Shown: piece after piece, positions 53,405 to 61,800 of the stretch | Layout: each line of letters begins with the position of its first letter | Numbering within the stretch: the stretch's first letter is position 1 | Assembly (NCBI RefSeq): GCF_013459645.1 | Contig: NZ_CP054861.1 | Location: 124,001 to 188,000 of the forward strand | From: Martelella sp. NC20 | GTDB taxonomy: Bacteria > Pseudomonadota > Alphaproteobacteria > Rhizobiales > Rhizobiaceae | Length of the DNA: 64,000 nt | Reading direction: 5' to 3' | The notes under the pieces: generated by a model | What the model was told of the DNA's origin: nothing | The model's input: only the letters and a program-made list of their open reading frames with translations | The model's database searches: none | Program-made: the position numbers and the translations under genes

Positions 53405-54082
53405 ATGGAAAAGCGACATACACTGCAAGCCTTTGAACAGGCACTGAGCGACCTGTCCGCCGCCATCCTGATCATGGCGGAGCATGTTCAGTCGATGGTA
53501 GCAAGCGCTGCCCATGTGCTTCTCGACAACGATCTGGTGCGCGCCGGTGAAGTGGTTGAAAACGATCTGGTCGTGGACCGCGAATTGGAAACGATCCGCG
53601 CCCGCTGCCTGGATATACTGGTGCGCTACCAGCCGGTGGCCGGTGACCTGCGACAGGTCATCGCCATCGAGCACAGCGCGGGAAACCTTGAGCGCGCGGC
53701 GGATCATGCCAAGAATATCGCCAAGCGCGCCATTGCGGACCGCAACTCCCGGATATCGGGGGATGCAGCTGAACTGTTCAGACAGTTGCATGCCGCGGTG
53801 CTGGGAGCATTGGAAGATGCCGATGATGCCCTTGTGCGCCGGGATGTTGACCTGGCGCACAAGGTGGTGCGCGGCGACAGGCGTATCGATGTGATCCATG
53901 ACGACCTGTTTCACCTTGTTCTGGCGGGCAGCCGGCGAGACACCTCGAAACTGAAATCCGACATCCATCTGCTGTTTGCCGCCAAAAGCCTGGAGCGTAT
54001 CGGTGACCACGCCACGAATATTGCTGAGGAAGTGATTTTCATGAGCAGACGCGAATCGCCAGACAGGTCAATCAACAAATAA
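53405..54082 (+). CDS. phoU: Phosphate-signalling regulator PhoU
   Basis: 225 residues of two three-helix bundles. The metal/contact motifs are present: EVVENDLVVDRELETIRARC, RQVIAIEHSAGNLERAADHA, NIAKRA, then DIHLLFAAKSLERIGDHATN and IAEEVIFMSRRE. PhoU links Pst transport state to PhoR/PhoB and dampens phosphate uptake. No phoR is adjacent. It lies 22 bases downstream of pstB with GGAAGCAA before the ATG. Confidence 0.9.
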   Translation: MEKRHTLQAFEQALSDLSAAILIMAEHVQSMVASAAHVLLDNDLVRAGEVVENDLVVDRELETIRARCLDILVRYQPVAGDLRQVIAIEHSAGNLERAADHAKNIAKRAIADRNSRISGDAAELFRQLHAAVLGALEDADDALVRRDVDLAHKVVRGDRRIDVIHDDLFHLVLAGSRRDTSKLKSDIHLLFAAKSLERIGDHATNIAEEVIFMSRRESPDRSINK

Positions 54083-54095
54083 GACGGGAACCGCC

Positions 54096-54803
54096 ATGCT
54101 GAAGCAGAAAGCACTCGATCTGCTGAAACCCAGAATTCTCGTTGTCGAAAACGGGATGGTCGAAAGGGACTCCCTGTTCCGGCATCTGCTGGACAGTGGA
54201 TATGCCGCATGCGTGGCGATGGATGGCAAGACGCCGCTGCAGGCGGGAAGAGACGAGCGACCGGACATCGTTCTTTTCCATTGGGTCGCGCCGAATGATT
54301 ATGGCTTCAACCTGTGCCGCAGCTTCAAACAGGACAGCGCCACGAGGCAGATCCCGCTGATCATTCTGTCCGGCAATTCCGACGAGGAAGACAAGGTCAA
54401 GGGGCTGGAACTGGGCGCCGACGACTACTTGGCCAAGCCCTATTCTCCATCGGAGCTGACGGCGCGGCTCCATGTTCAGCTTCGCCGTTTCGAGTCCGGA
54501 AAGGTAAAACCCTGTCTTACCTTCGAGCGCATCGCTCTGGATGAAGACGCGCTGCGCGTCTATGTCGAAGGGCGTCCCGTGCATCTCGGCCCCACAGAAT
54601 ATCGCCTGCTTGCGGCCTTCATGGCCCGTCCCGGCCGCCCGTTCACGCGGGAACAATTGTTGGAACGCGTCGGACGGCGCGAAGGCGATGTCGATATTCG
54701 CAGCGTGGATGTTCACATCGGCCGTTTGCGCAAGGCGCTCAACCAGAAGAAAGTGAACTACCCGCTTCGAACCATCAGGGGGATCGGCTACGCCCTCGGC
54801 TAG
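54096..54803 (+). CDS. PhoB-like OmpR-family regulator with a degenerate receiver
   Basis: 235 residues: receiver (about 12-125) and winged-helix output domain (about 135-235) with PhoB-type sequence (LGPTEYRLLAAFMARPGRPF, REQLLERVGRREGDVDIRSV, DVHIGRLRKALNQ). The position of the phosphoacceptor Asp, expected in the VLLDW context, is His62 (PDIVLFHWVAP). One of the acidic metal-binding pair is Asn19 (VVENG instead of VEDE). Ser92 and Lys114 (LAKPYSP) remain. It therefore cannot be activated by normal aspartyl phosphorylation. It may work constitutively, bind a small ligand or pair with a full PhoB. It is the last gene of the pst operon, and no phoR is in the window. Confidence 0.87.
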   Translation: MLKQKALDLLKPRILVVENGMVERDSLFRHLLDSGYAACVAMDGKTPLQAGRDERPDIVLFHWVAPNDYGFNLCRSFKQDSATRQIPLIILSGNSDEEDKVKGLELGADDYLAKPYSPSELTARLHVQLRRFESGKVKPCLTFERIALDEDALRVYVEGRPVHLGPTEYRLLAAFMARPGRPFTREQLLERVGRREGDVDIRSVDVHIGRLRKALNQKKVNYPLRTIRGIGYALG

Positions 54804-54905
54804 AGCATCGGGCGATGAGTTGGCATCGCCCGATGTTCTAGCTTCTTTATCTTGACGCGTCGGGTTAACGAAAAACCGGTAGCCACTTTTTCGCCCGACG
54901 CTCTA
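54801..54905. repeat. RIME-like palindromic intergenic repeat overlapping the phoB-like stop
   Basis: The ends TAGAGCATCGGGCGA (54801-54815) and TCGCCCGACGCTCTA (54891-54905) are inverted repeats with one mismatch. The left half itself forms an 18-bp hairpin (54800-54817 with 54824-54841, one G-T), followed by CTTCTTTATCTT, which probably ends the pst operon. The inner AAAAACCGGT and CACTTTTTCG motifs are common in palindromic repeats of Rhizobiales. The TAG stop of the PhoB-like gene is the first three bases of the element. A hairpin sharing the GAGCATCGGGCGATG core lies at 44954. Confidence 0.7.
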
Positions 54906-54982
54906 AAACTTGCGGCTGACACAAAAACGTTGTCTCTTCCGGCCATAAGCTTAAACCGGACTTATGACTGCATTGAAGAGGC

Positions 54983-55813
54983 ATGCACGTAATGATAGAT
55001 GACATGGTCGGGATGCTCGATGCACTCGGGCACGCCGAACGGCTCCACGTATTCCGCGTTCTGGTTCGAAGATATCCGCAATCCATAGCAGCCGGTGAAC
55101 TGGCCGAAACACTTGGCTATAAACGCTCGACGCTTTCGATCTATCTGTCCGTTCTGCGGCGTGCAGGCCTGGTCCATCAGGACCGTGAGGGAAACTCCCT
55201 GTTGTACAGCGCCGATCTCGCCGGCGCGAAAGCGCTGACAGGCTTCCTCTCGCAGGATTGCTGTCGTGGCCGGACAAACAATGATAATCGCGCGATCGCG
55301 TTTGAAACGAACGATCGCCGCACATTCAATGTCCTGTTCGTCTGTACGCGCAACTCAGCGCGATCGATCTTCGCCGAAGTTATCCTTCGCGACAGCGCGC
55401 CCGACCGGTTTGTAACCTATTCCGCAGGCACGTCGTCAGATGGCACGGTTCATCCCATGACCCTGCAGGTTCTGAAAGAAAACGGTCATGCGACTTCAGG
55501 TCTGCAGGCAATTTCGATCGCCGAGTTTCAGAAGCCGGCGGCCCCGAGAATGGATTTCGTTTTCACGGTATGCGATCAGGCGGCCAATGAGGAATGTCCG
55601 GTCTGGCCCGGACAGCCGGTGACGGCGCATTGGGGACATCCGGACCCAGCGGCGGGCGACCTCAGCGACGATAGACGCCTCGAACTGTTTCGCCAGACCT
55701 ATCAGGCCATGAGCCGGCGCATTCAGCCCTTCGCCGGGCTCCAGGGCGCAGCCCTCGATCGGGCAGCCCTGCAGAACAAGGTTGACGATATCGGAAGGCT
55801 TCAACTGGTTTGA
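54983..55813 (+). CDS. ArsR-ArsC fusion: repressor domain joined to arsenate reductase
   Basis: 276 residues. Residues 10-90 form an ArsR-type winged HTH (AAGELAETLGYKRSTLSIYL, SVLRRAGLVHQDREGNSLLY). A Cys-Cys pair (93-94, QDCCRG) follows; ArsR proteins of the A. ferrooxidans type use C-terminal vicinal cysteines to sense arsenite. Residues 115-270 form an LMW-phosphatase-type ArsC with P-loop CTRNSARS (Cys121) and the cysteines of TVCDQAANEECPV. GHPDPAAGD is the Asp loop. The ATG at 54992 has better GAGG spacing than 54983 and may be the true start. One polypeptide could thus reduce arsenate and regulate the response to its product. Confidence 0.85.
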   Translation: MHVMIDDMVGMLDALGHAERLHVFRVLVRRYPQSIAAGELAETLGYKRSTLSIYLSVLRRAGLVHQDREGNSLLYSADLAGAKALTGFLSQDCCRGRTNNDNRAIAFETNDRRTFNVLFVCTRNSARSIFAEVILRDSAPDRFVTYSAGTSSDGTVHPMTLQVLKENGHATSGLQAISIAEFQKPAAPRMDFVFTVCDQAANEECPVWPGQPVTAHWGHPDPAAGDLSDDRRLELFRQTYQAMSRRIQPFAGLQGAALDRAALQNKVDDIGRLQLV

Positions 55814-55896
55814 GTTGAGAATTGCCGAAAACCGGCATGGCAAAACAACCTGGCACGGCTCCAGGGGGGCTGCGTGCCGCGCATATCAACTGCCGC

Positions 55897-58800
55897 TTAT
55901 CCAAGAAGCAGGACATGGTCCGCTCCGTCGATGGGCGCGCGCACGGGCCCCGCTGATGCCGCGACGACATTGCCGTCGAGAACGGCATTCCAGGCGCCCG
56001 AGCCCGGTTGCCGGGCATTGTCGACGCGGATGCTGAACCGGGTTTTATCGACCGTCACGACGGCCTCGAAGTCCGGCCATTCGGCGGGAATGGATGGATC
56101 GACAATCAGGAATTTGCCCTCGCGCCGGATCCCGAGAATACCTTCGATCCCCGCGCGATACATCCAGCCGCCGGAGCCCGTGTACCATGTCCAGCCGCCC
56201 CTGCCGACATGCGGCGCGACGGAATAGACATCGGCGGCGACGACATAGGGTTCGACCTTGTAGCGCTCGGTATCCGCGGCGGTCAGGGCATGGTTGATGG
56301 GGTTCAGGAGTTCGAACAGCGCGTGCGCCTTGCCGCCGGCGCCGGATCTGGCAAAGGCCATGATCGCCCACATGGCCGCATGGCTGTACTGCCCGCCATT
56401 CTCGCGCAGGCCCGGAGGATAGCCCTTGATATAGCCGGGATCGCGTGGCCCGTCATCGAAGGGCGGGGTGAACAGCAGCGCCAGCCCGTCGTCGCGGCGG
56501 ATGAGATGCCGCTCGAGCGAAGCCATGGCGGTGGCGGCGCGTGTCGGATCCCCGGCGCCGGACAGGACGGACCAGGATTGCGCGATGGAATCAATCCGGC
56601 ATTCCTGATTGTCGCTGGCGCCGAGCCATGTGCCGTCGTCGAAGGTTGCACGGGCATACCATTCGCCATCCCAGGCATGGGTTTCGATGGCCGCGCGCAG
56701 CGTGGCGGCATGGGCCCGCCAGCGCTGGCCACGTTGCCGGTCGCGGTGTTCGGCGAGCGGAGCACAAAGATCGATGGCGGCCAGCAGCAGCCAGCCGAGC
56801 CAGACGCTCTCACCCTTGCCGCCCTCGCCGACGCGGTTCATGCCGTCGTTCCAGTCGCCGGTGCCCATCAGCGGCAGGCCGTGCTCTCCGGTCAACGCGA
56901 TGCACTGGTCGAGGCCGCGGGCCATGTGTTCTAAAAGCGAGGCCGTCTCGGCAGCGATCGTCGGATGGAAGAAGGCATCGTGCTGGCCGGGCTCCAGTGG
57001 CGGGCCCTCAAGGAAGGGCACGGCAACATCGAGCACCGCCTCGTCACCGGTTGTCCTGACATAGGTCGCGGCCGCGAATGCGAGCCAGACCCGGTCATCG
57101 GAGATGCGGGTTCTGACGCCCTGGCCGGACTGTGGCAGCCACCAATGCTGGACGTCGCCCTCGACGAACTGCCGGGAGGCGGCGCGCAGGAGGTGATGCC
57201 GGGTCTCTTCGGGCCGGGCAAGGGTCAATGCCATGCCATCCTGAAGCTGGTCGCGGAAGCCATAGGCTCCGCTCGCCTGATAGAAGGCGGAGCGCGCCCG
57301 GATACGGCAGGCGACCGTCTGGTAGAGAAGCCAGCCGTTCAGCATGATATCCATCGCCCGGTCCGGCGTCCTGACCTGTACGGTCTGCAAAAGGTCGCTC
57401 CAGTGGTCGGTGACGTCCTGCAGGACCGTGTCAAGATCGATCTCGCGATAGCGCGACAGCAGGCTGCGGGCCTCATCCGCAGAGCCGCTCTCTCCAAGGA
57501 ACGCAACGATTTCTATCGTTTCGCCGGGGCTTAAGGCAATCGTCCGCTGCAGGGCGGCGCAGGGATCGAGGCCCGCACCGACGGCGCCTGACAGGGGTAC
57601 GCCAAGAATGAGCGCCCGCGGCGCGGCGGCATTGCCGCGGTGTCCGAGAAAATCGCTGCGATTCGCCGTCCATGACGTCTGTTCACCACCAAGGTCGGCA
57701 AAAGCGATGCGACCGGGAAAGCCCGCGCTCCATGGGTTGCGCGCGAACAGCGCGCCGGTCTCCGGATCGATGCCGGTGATCAGGAAAGGCGCGGTTGCGC
57801 TGCGCGAGCCGCCGAGCACAAGCGCCGTGTAGCTCGTCACTGTCAGCCGGCGTGGCCGGGCGGAGGTGTTTTTGAGCGTCAGGCGCGAGATCTTGATCGG
57901 ATCGGCCAGCGGTACATATTGAAGGAGCGCGGCAGAGATCCCGTTTTCCTCGTGTTCGAACCGGCTGTAGCCGAAGCCGTGGCGGGCGATATAGGCGCCT
58001 TTGCGCCGGATCGGCTGCGCGGTCGCGCTGAAAAGTTCGCCGGTGTCCTCGTCGCGGATATAGAGCGTTTCGCCGGCGGGATCGGTGACAGGATCGTTCG
58101 ACCACGGCGTCAGTTGATTTTCACGGCTGTTTTCCGCCCATGTATAGCCGTTTCCTTCCGCTGACACCTGAAAGCCGAAACCGGAATTGGCGATCACATT
58201 GATCCAGGGCGCGGGGGTGACGGCGCCCGCTTCGAGAATGGTCACATATTCCTGGCCATTCTTGTCGAAACCGCCGAGGCCGTTGAAGAATTCGAGGGCG
58301 GGACGTTGATGAGGCGCCGCATCCGGTGCCGGTGCCCGCTTCGGTGCTGACGGCAACGGATGCGCCGGAGGTAATGCCGGCAGGTCCGGATATTGCTCCG
58401 CGATCGGGCCGCGCCGGGCATTCAGTTTCACGCGGGCGACCGAATGAAGCTGCGCGTGCGCCTCGGCGCTCATCAGGTCCGCCCGAAGCACGAAGACCGA
58501 GCCCTGTGCCAGTTCGATCCCGGGGCGCGGCCGCGACTGGCTGCTGCGATGCGCCGCCTCGATCGCGGTCTGCAGGTCCTGGGTGTAGGAGGAGGCACGC
58601 TCGTTGATGATGACCAGATCGACAGCAAGGCTCTTCATCCGCCAGTATTCGTGAGCCCGCAGCAATTGATGGACCTGTGCCATGTCGTGCGGGTCGTCAA
58701 TGCTGAGCAGCACGATGGGAAAATCACCGGAAATGCCCAGATGCCAGAGGCCCGATTGCGGCCCGGCGCCCCGCGCGATTTCGGCTCCGGATGCGCGGTA

Positions 58801-61800
58801 ACGCGGGTCCGCATAGATGATCGGCGCGGCCAGCCGCTGAAAATCAGCGGCCTCGCCGGATCTGACATCGATGTGGCGAAGCTGAACCTGCGCCTGGGTC
58901 CATGCCAGTGTCTTCGCGCGTTCGAAGGCGCTGCGGTCGAGATGCCTGTCGATCAGGTCGACGAGTTCGGTCCGGGACGATGCGACGACCGTCCAGTAGG
59001 CGATGCGGGCAACCTTGCCGGGAGCGATCGTGACGCGTTGGCGGATCGCGAAAACCGGATCAAGCACCGTGCCGACCGTGTTTGAAAGCGGCGTGTCGGT
59101 GTCCATGGCCGCGGCGGTGGCGGCCGTGCGGCCGCGCCCGATAAACCGGGCCCTGTCGGTTTCAAATTGCGGATCGGCAGCGATCTTTCCTTCGACCACG
59201 GCGAAATGAGCGGCCCAGATGCCGGCTTCCTCCGGCGTGCGCGGGCGACGGGTGGCGATCAGCGCGCCGTATTCGGCGGAATATTCGGTCTGGACGAACA
59301 TCTTGGAAAATGCCGGATGGGCGGTGTCCGCGGAAACCGGGGCGAGAACCAGTTCGGCATAGGAGGTGATCTCGATCTCGCGCGGGCGCCTGCTGCCGTT
59401 GGAGATGGAAATGCGACGGACCTCACAATCGTCCTCGCCGGAAACCATGACATCCATTGTCGTGGTCAGCCCGCCCTGAACAGACAGGAAATGTGCACGA
59501 TCCTCATCGAAGACGACATCGCCATGTTCGCTGCCCTCGGTCAGAGGCCGGGCGCCGGCGGACCAGACGGCGCCATTCTGGACATCGCGTATGAAGATGG
59601 GCGATCCGTCGCCATCACGCGTGACGTCTTCGTGCCAGCGGGTGATCGCAAGGCCGCGCCAGCGGCTGTAGCCCGCCCCGGTGGCCGTCAGCATCACCGC
59701 ATAGCGGCCGTTCGAAAGCAGATGCGTCACCGGGGGACCGGCGGCAGACGTGGCAATCCGGCGCGACGTATCGGGACCAAGCGAGGATCTGGCGGGTGAG
59801 AGCGGTGCTTCATCGACCCTTTTATGATCATTCGTCACAGTGCGCGGAATGCGCTCCTGCAGCAGCAGTTCGCAGGCCCGGATCATCGGTTCGCGGTGGA
59901 AACGCGTGCGCATGATGCCGTCCTGGAGCGTGTTGACGATCGCGACAATCGTCATGCCCTGGTGATGGGCCATGCTCGTGCGCACGATCGCGACCTTGTC
60001 CTTTTCGGGAAGCCGGGTGCTTGTGAAGTCCAGCGCCTCGTAGAAACCATAGGAGCCAAGCGCGCCGAGTGCGGCAAGCCGGGTGTAGTTGGCGCAGGCG
60101 CCGGCCGGATCGATCATCGTGGCGAGACCGGTCGCATAGGGCGCGATGACGGCATTTTCGGAAAGGCCGCGTTTCAGGCCGAGGCCGGGAACGCCGAAGT
60201 TCGAATACTGGTAGGTCAGTTCCGTGTCACGGGCATTGTAGGCGGATTCGGAAATGCCCCATGGCGTGCCGAGCGTTTCCGCATAGGCTTGCTGGCGTCT
60301 GACCACCAGCCGGTTGGTCTGCGCGAGCAGGCTGCCCTGGGGTGCGCGCATGATCAGGGAGGGCATCAGATATTCGAACATGGAGCCCGACCACGAGACC
60401 AGCGCCGAAGCGCCCGAAAGCGGCGTCGCCGGGCGTCCGAGCAGGAACCAGTGCCGGGTTTCGATATCGCCCTTGGCGATGGCAAACAGGCTTGCGAGCC
60501 GCGCTTCGGAGGCGAGAAGATCGTAACAGTTCGCATCGAGATTGTTGTCGGCGAGCGCGTAGCCGATCGACAGGAGCTTTCGCTCGGGATCGAGAAGGAA
60601 AGCGAAATCCATCGCCATCGCCATCGCCCGCGCTTCGGAGGCAATCGCCGTCAGGCGAAGGTCCAGGCCGTTATCCCCCAGACGGTCGCGCGTATCCTCG
60701 GCAATCTGTTTCTTCAGGGCCGCGAGCCAGAAGATGAGGTCGGAACATGCAGCCTCCCGGCTTATCGGAACCATCTCCCGCGCAATGGCGGCGGCCTTGT
60801 CGGCAAGCCGCATCAGCATGGGTTCAGCCGTATCAAGGGACAGCGAGCCGTTCAGCCGGGCCTCGATGTCGTCGAGCACGGGCGTGAGGTGCCCGTCACC
60901 CTGTTGACCGCTTCCGGCAATTGCGTCAAATGCCTGCCGGGCGAGGGTCAGGCTGTCGTTCATGCCTGCCCGGACATCCGGCACGTCGTCTGCCTCCGCC
61001 CACGCCTCGCAGGCATTGGCGAGGGCGATCAGGTGCCCGGCGAGATTGCCGCTGTCGACAGACGAGACATAGGCGGGATCGAGGACGCGCATGTCATCTG
61101 TCGCATACCAGTTGAAAAAATGGCCTCTGTGCTTTGAGAGTGCCGTCATCGTCTTCAGCGTGGCCTCAAGCCTTTCGACGGTCTCGGCCCTGCCGGCCCA
61201 GCCGAAATCGCGAGCCGCCACGGCGGAGAGGAGATAGAGCCCGATATTGGTCGGAGATGTCCTCTCGGCGATGACGGGCTTGGGGGTCTCCTGAAAGTTG
61301 TCGGGCGGCAGCATGTTGCTTTCGGGCGTCACGAAGGTCTCGAAGAAACGCCAGGTGCGGCGGGCGATCAGCCGCAGCTCGTCTGCCTCCTGATCAGAGA
61401 TGGCGGGGCCGGCCCCTTCGGCCGGCGGCCGGCTGACCCAGAGGGCAATCGCGGGCGCCAGGAGCCATAGAAGCGCGAACGGTAGAACGAGCAGCAAGGA
61501 CGAAGGTGTCAACAGACTTGCCGCTACGGCGATGGCGAGGCCAATCAAAGTGCCTGGCGCCATGCGACGATAGAAGCCGGCGGCATCCAGACGCGGGCTC
61601 CCCTGCGACTGGGCGGAGGTGGTCCATTCGAGAAGGTGGCGGCGGGTCCGGTAGAGCCGTATCAGCGTTCTCGCGATGGCATCCGTCATCCGCCATGCCC
61701 GATCCGGCAGGAAGGCGAGATCAAGACATGTTCTGAGCGCCGCAAGGCGCAGATCCGCGCCGAGCGCGGCAACATGGCCGCGCACATGAATGCCGCTGTT

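Noticed and set aside
59824..61137. Plus-strand frames of more than 400 codons inside the glucan synthase region (also 61636-62934 and 56008-56934)
   Set aside because: They are antisense to continuous NdvB coding sequence with clear catalytic motifs, and show no domain of their own.
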